From assembly GCA_965217195.1 (NCBI GenBank), contig CBDCHL010000003.1, positions 248,001 through 312,000 of the forward strand: DNA of 64,000 nucleotides, read 5' to 3'. Source of the stretch: UBA6623 sp965217195 (GTDB taxonomy: Bacteria > Acidobacteriota > Terriglobia > Bryobacterales > UBA6623). The position numbers were made by a program, and so were the translations under genes. The notes under the pieces are model-generated. The model was given only the letters and a program-made list of their open reading frames with translations. It did not search any database and was not told the DNA's origin. This document shows positions 25,984-35,401 of this stretch, piece by piece. The stretch's first letter is position 1, and every line of letters starts with the position of its first letter.

Positions 25984-27333
25984 TTATTTGGGCTTGGAGA
26001 TAACAGCACGCTGCGTCTTCGTCTTGTACTGCAGCTCCCGCTGCTTCTTACGTTCGCGATTCCACTTCTCATCGTCAAGGTTCTCGCTTGCTTCAAAGTT
26101 GGATTGGGCGTCTTTCCGGAGGCGTGAATCGCCGAGCCTTTCTGCATTTCTCTTGAGGTACGCCGCGTTGGATTGGAAAAGCGCCCGGGCGTCCTCGACC
26201 TTACCGTCGTCCCGCAAGGTCGTTGCTAGTTCGTTGCGCTCGTTGCCGATCTGGCTCACCACGTTAGCCATAACGCCCTTGTTGGTATCTCGCTCGACCA
26301 CCGTTTCGGATGCCGTAAATGTCACGGATGTGCCACCGCGAAGGGTAGCTTGCGAGGCCGTCAACATATCGTGATAACCGACGGTAACATCGGCGACCTG
26401 CCGAGCCCGCCCGGCCGCGGCCGGCGTTACGTCGACTTCAAGCACCAGGTAGCGAGTCTGGTCCCGGTAGAGCTGGTTCATAGAGGCGTGGACCCTCTGC
26501 CCCGTGATGTGCGCTTCGCGCCCGACCACGCGGATCGGGCGGACGCCGTTGGGGCAAACGATGTCGATCGTTACGCCCTGCGCCACCGTTGACAGTGCAT
26601 CGCCGAACTCCGTGGCGAAGGCAGCTTCGAGGTCGGTCTCGTTCTCCACGAAAAAGTGGTTGCCGTCGCTCGCCATCGCCAGCCGAGTCATCAGGTCCTC
26701 GTTGTATTGCAGACCGAGGCCGATCGTCGTGACCGTGACACCCTGACGTGCCAGCGAGGTGCCGAGCTGCGCCAACTCGCCGGGGGAGCTTGGGCCGACG
26801 TTCGCCAGCCCGTCGGAAAGTAGCAGGAGTGTATTGACCCGGTTGCGGTTCAGGAACTTCTTCAACTCACGGGCTCCCTTGCTCACTCCCGCGAACAGAG
26901 CTGTCCTGCCCCCCGCGCGGATGCTGCGAATGGCGTTGCTGATCGCGTCGCGATCGTAGAGCTTGGTCGCCGGCACCAAGACATCCACCGTACTCTGGTA
27001 AGTGACGATCGAGACGATGTCATCGTCCCTGAGCTGACCGATGGCCATGAGAGCGGCGCGCTTCGCCTCCTCGATCTTGGTGCCTGACATCGATCCCGAG
27101 CGGTCAAGTACGATGGCGACGTTGACGGGGGCCCGGCGGCTCACACGGGGCTTGAGGCCCGTCAGTGCGATTCTCGCGAAGGCCTTCTGCCGTGCGCCGG
27201 TCAGCACCGTCGGCGTGGACATCTCTACGTCGAGCCTTACCGACTTCGCGAGTGCGGCAGGCATTACCGAAACAGCCAGTGCGGCCGGAAGCGCCATGCG
27301 CGCCCATTTCTTGATGATTGAGTTCATTGTCAT
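25984..27333 (-). CDS. Secreted von Willebrand factor A domain protein
   Basis: A 449-residue protein with a Sec signal peptide (MALPAALAVSVMPAALA) and a VWA domain at about residues 65-240. Its metal-ion-dependent adhesion site is intact (VLDRSGSMSG, with later GRTALFAGV and LLSDGLANVG). A beta-rich region and an Arg/Lys/Glu-rich C-terminal tail follow. AAGGAG lies 6 bases before the first ATG. It is the first gene of a three-gene operon with a histidine kinase and response regulator, which suggests a periplasmic accessory or sensing role; this is inference. Confidence 0.88.
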   Translation of the reverse strand: MTMNSIIKKWARMALPAALAVSVMPAALAKSVRLDVEMSTPTVLTGARQKAFARIALTGLKPRVSRRAPVNVAIVLDRSGSMSGTKIEEAKRAALMAIGQLRDDDIVSIVTYQSTVDVLVPATKLYDRDAISNAIRSIRAGGRTALFAGVSKGARELKKFLNRNRVNTLLLLSDGLANVGPSSPGELAQLGTSLARQGVTVTTIGLGLQYNEDLMTRLAMASDGNHFFVENETDLEAAFATEFGDALSTVAQGVTIDIVCPNGVRPIRVVGREAHITGQRVHASMNQLYRDQTRYLVLEVDVTPAAAGRARQVADVTVGYHDMLTASQATLRGGTSVTFTASETVVERDTNKGVMANVVSQIGNERNELATTLRDDGKVEDARALFQSNAAYLKRNAERLGDSRLRKDAQSNFEASENLDDEKWNRERKKQRELQYKTKTQRAVISKPK

Positions 27334-27565
27334 TGCATTCTCCTTGTTTCCGTCGGCCGATTTGGATCTGTCCAGCGCCGCCGGTGTTGTTTCTGATTCA
27401 AGATTCGCCCGAATCGCGCCGCAAGTGGTCAGTCACTCGTAAGGAGATTGTAAGAATTGTGTAAGAGGGCGAAGTCCGACCGCTTCGATGAGTCTGGATC
27501 GACGGAAAATGCCCCCGATGTCATAATCTTTGGGTTCTTGGTGTTGCAGAGAAAGAGGTCCCATT

Positions 27566-27806
27566 ATGAAGCCCAACCGAATTCTGAGACTCGCATTGGC
27601 AGCGGCGTTCTTTCTCCCAGCGGCGCACCTACCAGCTCAAGGCCCGCAAGGGGGATTCTCCGAGGCGAGTCTGACCGGTTCTTACGCCGCTCGCGAGCAG
27701 GGGGGACGGCGCCGTCGCTGTGGGTTTAGGCGTCTACCTCTGTCCCTCCAATGTAATCGCGGACAGGGGTTCCTGTTCAGCCGGCCCGCTCCCGCTGACG
27801 TCCTGA
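27566..27806 (+). pseudogene. Broken small secreted protein gene
   Basis: The start codon at 27566 opens a clear signal peptide (ILRLALAAAFFLPAAHLPAQ) followed by GGFSEASLTGSYAAREQGG, which resembles the start of a common Acidobacteriota secreted protein type (FSNASLKGTYAFREVG...ALGVGVYTFDG). After the G-run at about 27700 the sense moves to another frame, GDGAVAVGLGVYLCPSN, which stops at 27806. The normal continuation is not recoverable. Confidence in the family is moderate because it rests on a short pattern. Confidence 0.5.
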
Positions 27807-28167
27807 CAACATCTTTACTGAAGTTGCCAAAGCCCCACCCACAAAACCGCCCGGCAAGCCGCGATTTGTTGGTCGCCGAACGGCCTCAACCCAAGTCTGG
27901 TTCAGAGCCGATCGGGCAGCGCAGAGGGCTTGGTGTGGGATATGCGCTCCTATACCCTGGTCATAAGCAGAATGCGAGTGTAGGTTGCGGCACGTTTGCT
28001 GATTGCGCCGAACCTCCGGGTGGATTTAACTAAAAGCAGCAGTCGTCGCGACGCCTACCTGGCGTCACGTGTCGGCGTCTATCTATCCGCTTTTTTCGGG
28101 AGGCCGGCGCCGGCCGCGGTCGACACCGCGCAGATTGAAATAAAATCGACGCCACCGGAGTAAGGCG
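27807..28167. other. Stretch without a supportable gene
   Basis: No frame here has a family-like pattern or a ribosome binding site. It may contain further remains of the broken secreted gene upstream and must hold the promoter of the SBBP protein. GCCGGCGCCGGCCGCGG at about 28104 is GC-rich and partly self-complementary. Confidence 0.4.
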
Positions 28168-31122
28168 ATGAAAAGCGAATCCCCCCTGCGCTTGTTATTG
28201 CTGTTAGCGACCCTGTTCGGGATCGCGGCAACGGCTTTCACAAGACCCGCCGCGGCAGAGCCTCGACCTGGGTTCGGCGTTGGGCCAACCGTCCAAGCAA
28301 GCTCGATCGCCGGGCTGCCGCTTTCTTTCTTTGAGAACGACGCACGGCTCGATCCGCGAGTGGCCTTCCACGTCCCCGGCCGCGACAAGCAGATCTATTT
28401 CACACAAAAAGGAATAACGTTTCTTTTGACTCCCGGGCGCAAGGCCGCCGGCCGCCCGGTGCAAAGCTGGGCCGTGAAGACGGCCTTCCTCGATGCGGAC
28501 GAGGACGTGCGATTGCACGGCCTCAACCCGGCGGATGTTCCGTTGTATCGCTGGAAGGGTGCTCGGCAAGGCGGCGAGCCCGACGTCGACGCGGCCGTCT
28601 TGAAAGCCTATCAGGGCATCCGCTATGACGGGTTGTGGCCGGGCATCGACCTGGCGCTGACGCTGGACGGCAAACAGCTCAAGTACGAGTTTCACGTTGC
28701 GCCCGGCGCCGACCCGAGCCAAATCCGCTGGGCCTACGAAGGCGCCGAAACAAGCATCACAACGGACGGCGGGTTACAGATTGCTACCCCAGTGGCGGGT
28801 TTCATCGACGGGCGACCCTGGGCCTTTCAGCGCAACGGCGATACCGTGCAGCCGGTTGAAGCGGCTTATCGTTTGGGCCGGCCGACGGCCGATGTGGAAG
28901 AATTCCCCGGGAAGAAGGCCCATCCGCAAGTGGCACTTGTCGGAGACGCAACCTCGGAAAAGGGCCGAAGCGGCGTCTACGGATTTCAGTTAGGCCCGTA
29001 TGACCTCACGAAGCCGCTTGTCATCGACCCGGCTGTGTTGGTCTACGCCGGTTTCTTGGGCGGCAGCGGAGCAGACACTGCCGAGGGCATCACAATCGAC
29101 GAGGACGGGAATGCCTACTTGGTGGGAACCACTCGCTCCACGGAGGCGGAGTTCCCCGTAGTCGCCGGTTCGCAAACCCACCTCGCCGGATCGGCTGACG
29201 TTTTCGTGGCGAAGCTCGATCCATCAGGTACGAAGCTGCTGTTCGCGGGGTACCTCGGCGGATCGGGATTGGACGAAGGGGCCGATATTGCCATCGACAG
29301 CCAACGCAACATCTACGTGACGGGGCTTACCTGGTCGGAAGACTTTCCGGTCGTCGTCGGGCCCGATCTCAGCCATAACGGCCGCATGGACGCCTTCGTC
29401 GCGAAGATCGCCCCCGACGGTAGCGAGGTCCTTTACTCCGGTTTCTTAGGCGGAGTGCAGCAGGAGGAAGGCATGGGAATCGCGGTCGATCGCGACGGCA
29501 ACGCCTACCTGGCCGGCCGCACACAATCGCCCGCGGCGACGTTCCCCGCTATCGGCGGCCCCGATCTCACCTATAACGGCGGCAATGCCGACGGCTTTGT
29601 GGCAAAGGTGAACGCCGACGGGAGCGCTCTTGTTTATGCCGGCTATATAGGAGGGGCGCTCTTCGACATAGCGTCGGCGATTGCAGTCGACCGCGACGGA
29701 CATGCCTACCTTACGGGCTACACGGGGTCGAACCAGGAAAGCTTCCCTGTCTCCGGCGGTCCGATGCAAACCTGGTCCGGCAGTGACGACGCCTTCTTGG
29801 CCAAGGTGACCCCCGACGGGACGGGCCTGGTTTATTCCGGTTTTCTCGGGGGGCTTGGCGCGGAGCGAGGGGCGGACATCGCGCTCGATGATTCGGGCAA
29901 CATCTATCTCGCAGGCTTTACGACTTCCCGCGCAAGCTCGAGCCTACCGATCACGGTGGGACCGAGCGTTGAGCTCAGCGGGCAGAGGGATGCGCTGGTC
30001 GCCAAGATCGGCCCGGACGGCTCGGAGATTCTCTACGCCGGGTACATTGGCGGTGAAGCTGATGACCGCGCGACATCCATTGCAATCGACGGGCTGGGCA
30101 ATGCCTATGTGGGAGGTACGACGCTGTCCGAGCACACCAGCTTCCCGGTTCTCGCCGGTCCTGACTTGACCTATCGCGGAGGCAGCGAGGGGTTCGTCGC
30201 CAAAGTTGCCGCTTCCGGCGCAGGTCTCCACTACGCGGGCTACATCGGAGGATTCGGCAACGAGTCTGTGAACGACGTCGCCGTTGATCGAGACGGACTT
30301 GCCTATGTGGCTGGCAGCAGCACGACGCCCAATCCGAAGTTTCCCATTGTCGGCCCGGACCTGACGCCGAACGGTTTGGGCGATGCGTTCGTCGCCAAGA
30401 TTGGTGCAACGATTTTGGCGGAAGGCGGCGTAGTGAACGCCGCGAGTTTCGCGCCGGGGGCGATCGCGCCGGGCGAAATCGTCTCGCTCTTCGGCTCGGG
30501 CATGGGACCGGCGACAGGTGAGGTCGGACGGCTCGACTCGCTCGGCCGGGTCGCAACGGAATTGGCCGGTGTCGAGGTATTCTTCGACGGCGTGCCGGCG
30601 CCACTTTTCTTTGTGCGGGCCGACCAGATCAACGCCCAAGCGCCTTACTCGCTCGACGGCAAGTCGGAGACCGAGGTCCAAGTGCGCTTTCAGGGTCGAG
30701 CCTCCGAAGTAGTGGAGTTCGCAGTGGCCCCCAGCGCCCCGGGGATTTTCGCCTTTCTCAGTAACCCCGAGCGCGCCGTGGTCTTCAATCAGGACGGCAC
30801 GGTGAATTCACAGACCAACCCCGCCCTACGCGGCGAGACCATTGTGTTCTTCGCAACCGGAGAAGGTCAAACCATCCCGCCGGGTATAGATGGGCAACTG
30901 GCGCCGGAGGATCTGGCGCGGCTGCCGCGTCCGGAGCTGCCGGTCACGGTGACGATCGGCAGGCGTGACGCGCACGTCTCCTTCGCGGGATCTGCCCCCG
31001 GTTTCTCCGGGCTGCTTCAGGTGAATGCGCGCGTGCCTTTTGACTTGGGAGCCAATACCGATCTCGTGCTCGAAATCGGTGAGGCTCGCAGCCAACGAGA
31101 CGTGTCGCTCTTTGCTCGCTGA
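28168..31122 (+). CDS. Large secreted SBBP-repeat protein with TIGR03437 C-terminal domain
   Basis: A 984-residue protein with a signal peptide (LRLLLLLATLFGIAATAF). Residues about 40-285 form the N-terminal domain usual before SBBP repeats (GIRYDGLWPGIDLALTLDG). Seven repeats follow, with the theme YAGYLGGSGxDxGxDIAIDxxGNxYVxG, each about 60 residues, predicted to fold as a beta-propeller. The final 240 residues (VNAASFAPGAIAPGEIVSLF then APLFFVRADQINAQAPY) match the TIGR03437 domain described from Solibacter. No catalytic residues are evident. Such proteins are exported, probably to the cell surface; the role is unknown. It is the best lineage marker in the window. Confidence 0.93.
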   Translation: MKSESPLRLLLLLATLFGIAATAFTRPAAAEPRPGFGVGPTVQASSIAGLPLSFFENDARLDPRVAFHVPGRDKQIYFTQKGITFLLTPGRKAAGRPVQSWAVKTAFLDADEDVRLHGLNPADVPLYRWKGARQGGEPDVDAAVLKAYQGIRYDGLWPGIDLALTLDGKQLKYEFHVAPGADPSQIRWAYEGAETSITTDGGLQIATPVAGFIDGRPWAFQRNGDTVQPVEAAYRLGRPTADVEEFPGKKAHPQVALVGDATSEKGRSGVYGFQLGPYDLTKPLVIDPAVLVYAGFLGGSGADTAEGITIDEDGNAYLVGTTRSTEAEFPVVAGSQTHLAGSADVFVAKLDPSGTKLLFAGYLGGSGLDEGADIAIDSQRNIYVTGLTWSEDFPVVVGPDLSHNGRMDAFVAKIAPDGSEVLYSGFLGGVQQEEGMGIAVDRDGNAYLAGRTQSPAATFPAIGGPDLTYNGGNADGFVAKVNADGSALVYAGYIGGALFDIASAIAVDRDGHAYLTGYTGSNQESFPVSGGPMQTWSGSDDAFLAKVTPDGTGLVYSGFLGGLGAERGADIALDDSGNIYLAGFTTSRASSSLPITVGPSVELSGQRDALVAKIGPDGSEILYAGYIGGEADDRATSIAIDGLGNAYVGGTTLSEHTSFPVLAGPDLTYRGGSEGFVAKVAASGAGLHYAGYIGGFGNESVNDVAVDRDGLAYVAGSSTTPNPKFPIVGPDLTPNGLGDAFVAKIGATILAEGGVVNAASFAPGAIAPGEIVSLFGSGMGPATGEVGRLDSLGRVATELAGVEVFFDGVPAPLFFVRADQINAQAPYSLDGKSETEVQVRFQGRASEVVEFAVAPSAPGIFAFLSNPERAVVFNQDGTVNSQTNPALRGETIVFFATGEGQTIPPGIDGQLAPEDLARLPRPELPVTVTIGRRDAHVSFAGSAPGFSGLLQVNARVPFDLGANTDLVLEIGEARSQRDVSLFAR

Positions 31123-31218
31123 GGCTCGGAGCGCCGGGCGCCGCGGATTCGTGAAGACCCCGCCCTCCGGGCACGTTCCGTCGGCCCTCGGTTTGTACTA
31201 CAATGCCCTGCGAGTCTC

Positions 31219-32418
31219 GTGTCTTCCATCTTCAATCGCAGGGAAGCGCTTAAGCAATTCGCTTTGTTCGCGGCCGGTTCGCCCTTCCTTCAAGGACAGT
31301 TCATCCCCCGCGAGGGACACCGACGGATTCCTTCGCTCGATGAGATCGCCAACGTGCTCGAGTTCGAGCCGATCGCCCGCGCCAAGATGAAGCAGACCGA
31401 CTACGACTACGTAACCGGATCGGTTGAGGGCGAGTATTCGTTGCGGCGCAATCGCAAGGCCTTCGACTGGGTAAGCATCGTTCCGCGCGGCGTTACCCAT
31501 GTCGAGTCAATCGATACATCGATTGTGTTGCTCGACCAAGCCATGGAGTACCCTCTGTTGGTCGACCCCAGCGCCGGCCATGAGCGCATTCACCCGGGGG
31601 GCGAACCCGAGACGCGCCGGGGAGCCAGCGCCGCCGAGGCGCCGATGGTCGTCAGCAACCAAGCCGGTATCCCGATCGGCCAAATCGCCGAGGCGGGCGA
31701 GGGCCCGATTTGGCAGCAACTCTATATCCATCGCGACCGCGATGCAGCTCGCGAACGAGTGGGCCGCGCCGTCGACGCCGGTTGCGGGGCTGTTTGTCTT
31801 ACCGTGGACGCGCAATACAGCTCGTTACGCGAAAGATTGCGGCATGACCGCCACCTGTCGACGAGGTCGGGGAGTTCGCGTTCCCGACGGAGGTCGCGGC
31901 GGAGGCGCGGCTCGGCTGCTTCGACTCGCCGATCGAGCGTTTACGGGACGTTTCCGGAAAGTCCCGAAGAGACCTGGGAATTCTACGACACGCTGCGCTC
32001 ATGGACGGACCTACCGTTGCTCGCTAAGGGCTTGTTGACCGCTGAAGACGCCGAGCTGGCGGTCGACCACGGTGTAGACGCCATCGTTGTCTCGAACCAC
32101 GGGGCACGCTATCTGGAATACGCGCCTTCGACAATTGAAGTGCTGCCGGAAATCGTCGATGCGGTGGCCGGACGCATCCCCGTTTTGATCGACGGTGGGT
32201 TTCGGCGCGGCGACGACATTTTCAAAGCCTTGGCGATCGGCGCGGACGCTGTGTTGGTGGGCCGCCCGCCGTTGTGGGGCCTGGGCGCCTTCGGCGCTGA
32301 GGGCGTCGAGCGGGTTTTGCGAATGATGCAAGCAGAACTCGTCTTGGCGATGGCGCACACCGGATGTTCGCGCATCACGGACATTGATCGCAGTCTCGTA
32401 CGCATGGATTTTCCGTGA
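31219..32418 (+). CDS. FMN-dependent alpha-hydroxyacid oxidase, Tat-type signal (paralogue 1)
   Basis: A 399-residue protein of the lactate/glycolate oxidase family. The N-terminus FNRREALKQFALFAAGSPFL is a twin-arginine-type signal, unusual for this family. The flavin-side Lys (LLAKGLLTAEDA) and the catalytic His-Arg pair (VVSNHGARYLE, normally SNHGGRQLD) are kept. FMN-phosphate binding is seen in PVLIDGGFRRGDDIFKALA. Residues about 205-235 are an Arg/Ser-rich run (SGSSRSRRRSRRRRGS) where the variable gating loop lies; a pair of compensating frameshifts could also explain this. It oxidises a 2-hydroxyacid. The GTG start is weakly supported. Confidence 0.85.
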   Translation: MSSIFNRREALKQFALFAAGSPFLQGQFIPREGHRRIPSLDEIANVLEFEPIARAKMKQTDYDYVTGSVEGEYSLRRNRKAFDWVSIVPRGVTHVESIDTSIVLLDQAMEYPLLVDPSAGHERIHPGGEPETRRGASAAEAPMVVSNQAGIPIGQIAEAGEGPIWQQLYIHRDRDAARERVGRAVDAGCGAVCLTVDAQYSSLRERLRHDRHLSTRSGSSRSRRRSRRRRGSAASTRRSSVYGTFPESPEETWEFYDTLRSWTDLPLLAKGLLTAEDAELAVDHGVDAIVVSNHGARYLEYAPSTIEVLPEIVDAVAGRIPVLIDGGFRRGDDIFKALAIGADAVLVGRPPLWGLGAFGAEGVERVLRMMQAELVLAMAHTGCSRITDIDRSLVRMDFP

Positions 32419-33647
32419 GCCTCGGCTGTTCCCCCGAAACCGCCGCTGAAACGAAGCCGCATTTGAACAAGATCCGCGCAGCCAAGCCGATGCCGATCAC
32501 TCGCCGCCAAGCCGTACGCCAATTGTCGATGTGGGCGGCGGCTTCGCCGCTGTTGGCCGCCCCCCAAGGGCCTCCGCGAGAGGTCTTCGAACCTGACCGC
32601 ATCGGCCCGGTCGACGAACTTATCAACGCCTTCGAGTTCGAGGAAGTGGCCCGCAAGCGGCTTCCCGAGACGCTTTACGACCATATTGCGGGCGGCGCCG
32701 GCGCGGAGCGGACCCTACGCCGCAACCGCGAATTCTTCGAACGCATTACCTTCCGTCCCAGGATGCTGGTCGACGTCAGCGAAATGGACCTCTCGCTCGA
32801 TCTCTTCGGCGATAAGCTGTTCGCCCCCATCCTGGTCGGTCCCAGCGCCGGTCACCGTCGCGTACACGCGGATGCCGAGGGCGCCACCGTCCAAGGAGCC
32901 GGGGCAGCGGAAAGCGCGGCCGTCATCAGTCGCCGCTCAAGCCTTCCGATCGGGGAAATCACCGCTCAGGCCCAAAGCCCCGTGTGGTTTCAAGCCGACG
33001 CGGAAACCGCGGCGGACGTTACGCGCGAGGAAGTCAAGCGCGCCGCGGAAGCCGGGTGCAAGGCGATTTGCCTTACGATCGGAAACAGCCGCCCCTCAAC
33101 ACTCGAGCGCGACGTACATAACCGGCGCCTAACAGCGGGCGACGCCGCGGCTTGGCCGCCGAACCCGGCCAAGCTCCGTGAACGCGGAGGCCCGCGGTTG
33201 GCGTGGGAGCTGATCGATCGCGTCAAGGAATGGTCGGGACTGCCGGTCATTCTCAAGGGAGTGATGAGTGTCGACGAGGCGAGTCAAGCCGTCACCAACG
33301 GCGTCGACGGCCTTGTGGTTTCCAATTACGGCGGCCGCACGATCGACGGCGTAGCCGCCACGATCGAGGTTTTGCCGTCGATCGCCGACGAAGTCGAAGG
33401 GCGGGTCCCGATTCTGGTCGACGGGGGTTTTCGGCGCGGTGTGGATATCCTCAAAGGCCTGGCCTTGGGAGCCAACGCAATTTTGATCGGACGGCCGATC
33501 TTATGGGCGCTCGCCGGATATGGCGCCGAGGGGGTCGAGAAGCTGCTGCGGATGCTGCAAATGGAGCTGGCGTTGGCCATGGGGCTCTCGGGCAAGCGCG
33601 ACTTGGCCGCGATCGACCGCGGTCTTGTGAAGGTCGATCGCTGGTAA
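32415..33647 (+). CDS. FMN-dependent alpha-hydroxyacid oxidase-like protein, Tat-type signal, His to Tyr (paralogue 2)
   Basis: A 410-residue paralogue that overlaps the stop of the previous gene by 4 bases (GTGA). Starting instead at the ATG at 32490 would give 385 residues and place the signal ITRRQAVRQLSMWAAASPLL at the very N-terminus, which is attractive. The fold motifs are present (LYDHIAGGAGAERTLRRNRE, VILKGVMSVDEA, ILVDGGFRRGVDILKGL). The position of the catalytic base reads VVSNYGGRTID, so His is replaced by Tyr while the neighbouring Arg and Asp are kept. Normal hydroxyacid oxidation is therefore doubtful. It is clearly cotranscribed with paralogue 1. Confidence 0.87.
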   Translation: MSLGCSPETAAETKPHLNKIRAAKPMPITRRQAVRQLSMWAAASPLLAAPQGPPREVFEPDRIGPVDELINAFEFEEVARKRLPETLYDHIAGGAGAERTLRRNREFFERITFRPRMLVDVSEMDLSLDLFGDKLFAPILVGPSAGHRRVHADAEGATVQGAGAAESAAVISRRSSLPIGEITAQAQSPVWFQADAETAADVTREEVKRAAEAGCKAICLTIGNSRPSTLERDVHNRRLTAGDAAAWPPNPAKLRERGGPRLAWELIDRVKEWSGLPVILKGVMSVDEASQAVTNGVDGLVVSNYGGRTIDGVAATIEVLPSIADEVEGRVPILVDGGFRRGVDILKGLALGANAILIGRPILWALAGYGAEGVEKLLRMLQMELALAMGLSGKRDLAAIDRGLVKVDRW

Positions 33648-33688
33648 ACAACTAAGGCCATTCCCGCCCGCCGCCGGATCGCTTTAGC

Positions 33689-35200
33689 CTATGCCAATCT
33701 AGCGGCGCCCTTCTTACGAAACAGGACTCGGAGTTCGCGCCGCCAATCGGCGCCCAGCCCCACTCGCTCGACTTCAATCTCGGGCGAGAAGTAGCGCAGG
33801 ATGATTTCCGTGGTGGGGTGGAAAACGAATGCCGGTGCAACCAACAGGAGCCGCGGAGCCGCCGGTGACAGCTCGATGCCGGGGAAATAACCTCTCGCGG
33901 AGAACTCCCCCCGGTCCAGGTGCCATTTGGCGCGCATCCAATAGTCGAGGCTTTGCAGCGGCAGGTGGATGTCTTCTTCGACCTTGAGCTCCAGCACGAC
34001 CAAGCGACCGTTGCGATCACAAGCGAGCAGGTCGACGATTCCACGATCAGCCCCGGCCACGGCGGGCACGTGACTATGGACGGGATGCGGGAGAAGGCTC
34101 CCATGGACGCGTTCGATGCTGCTTCTCACTTGCGATTCCAACCAACTTTCCGGGTAACTGCAGTAGAGAGGGTTCAGCGTATCCGCCGCGTTGGCGGACC
34201 GGAAGCGGGCTAGTTCCTCGGCCAATCGATCGATCTCGTCGAATGTACGGTCGGAAACGATTACCTTCTCGCTCAACCCATAGGTCACGGCCACCCCTGT
34301 TTGGCGAGCGAACTCCATTCCGTTAATGCGAAACGATCGGGCGCCGTCGGCCCTCTCGACGGTTTCGACACCGGGGCGGGCGCTCAGATCGGATAAGCGG
34401 GCGGCGGTCGCGGCGGCAGGTTCGGCGGTCGCGGCACGAACGGGTAGTCGCGTGGCCAGGTTGCCGAAGTCGTTTGGATCAGTTAGAGTTAGGCCCCCCT
34501 GAGGATCGAAACCGTAGAGTTCGAACTGGAAAGCGTCCCGATTCAGGAACGCCAAGCGGTTCGCCGTCGTTCGGATCGTGCGGTAAGGCAGAAAAATCTT
34601 AAGGCCGGCGATCACCCGGTGCTCGGTACGCCGGCTGACCCAATCAAGCCAAATCAACCCGAACGTCAGAATCCGATCACAGGCCGCCCGGTCGTCGCGG
34701 CATCCGATCACAGCCCACAATCGGCTGCCGCGCCGCAACACGCCGCGTGTGTAAATCGCTGAAAGGGAATTTTCGAGATCCGCGGAAGACAGCAGTTTCT
34801 CGATTTCCCAGTCGCCGAAGTCGCGCGTTAAGATCCTACGCAGAAACTCCCGAAATTCGATCTGTTGGGTGATACGGTGGCGCGCTTCGCGATGCGCCCC
34901 GCTGTCGCGTAGGGTGAGCGTCGAGGCCTTGGCGCCGAAGCGGCGGACGTTCAGCTCCAACCGGCCGACAGCTCGTGATCGCACGGAGAGAACACGCCGA
35001 ACGATATTCCCCTCTTCACCCCAAACGTGCAAGACGCACTGCTTCCCATGAACTTCCACTGCATGACCGCCGTGTTCGAGCCGAATCGGCGCTTGTTCAT
35101 CCTCGACCGCCGCGGGCCGGCGGCAGTCACGGAGAAAGCCTTCAATCATTGCGGCTATTTCGATCGGCGTGGGCTGCTGTTTGGATGAGGCAACAGACAT
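33689..35200 (-). CDS. Unknown protein with C-terminal PD-(D/E)XK nuclease-like domain
   Basis: A 503-residue protein from the ATG at 35200; a TTG 36 bases earlier is also possible. The N-terminal 330 residues match no family I recognise. The last 170 residues show a nuclease-like core: an Asp in GADRGIVDLLACDRNGR, then VVLELKVEE giving the E-x-K, and a following LPLQSLDYWMRAKWHL that fits the conserved Gln helix. This is the pattern of the PD-(D/E)XK phosphodiesterase fold (NucS/RecB-like). No signal peptide or helicase partner is seen. Nuclease function is a proposal based on these residues. Confidence 0.7.
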   Translation of the reverse strand: MSVASSKQQPTPIEIAAMIEGFLRDCRRPAAVEDEQAPIRLEHGGHAVEVHGKQCVLHVWGEEGNIVRRVLSVRSRAVGRLELNVRRFGAKASTLTLRDSGAHREARHRITQQIEFREFLRRILTRDFGDWEIEKLLSSADLENSLSAIYTRGVLRRGSRLWAVIGCRDDRAACDRILTFGLIWLDWVSRRTEHRVIAGLKIFLPYRTIRTTANRLAFLNRDAFQFELYGFDPQGGLTLTDPNDFGNLATRLPVRAATAEPAAATAARLSDLSARPGVETVERADGARSFRINGMEFARQTGVAVTYGLSEKVIVSDRTFDEIDRLAEELARFRSANAADTLNPLYCSYPESWLESQVRSSIERVHGSLLPHPVHSHVPAVAGADRGIVDLLACDRNGRLVVLELKVEEDIHLPLQSLDYWMRAKWHLDRGEFSARGYFPGIELSPAAPRLLLVAPAFVFHPTTEIILRYFSPEIEVERVGLGADWRRELRVLFRKKGAARLA

Positions 35201-35401
35201 CGGGAGGCTCGGTTGGTGCGAACACGCAAGGCCCAAGCAACGAGTTGCATCCGGCGAGTTGATGAACCGGCCGAAGATGAATCAAAGGAGTCAGGCCACT
35301 CCGTGGGAACCAATCCGTGACAGGAAAAGGGTGGAAGAGCGGGGCGCGGGGTCTCGTGGACGCTTCCTATTGTAGCAAGGGGTTAGGAAAGGCCATTCAC
35401 C

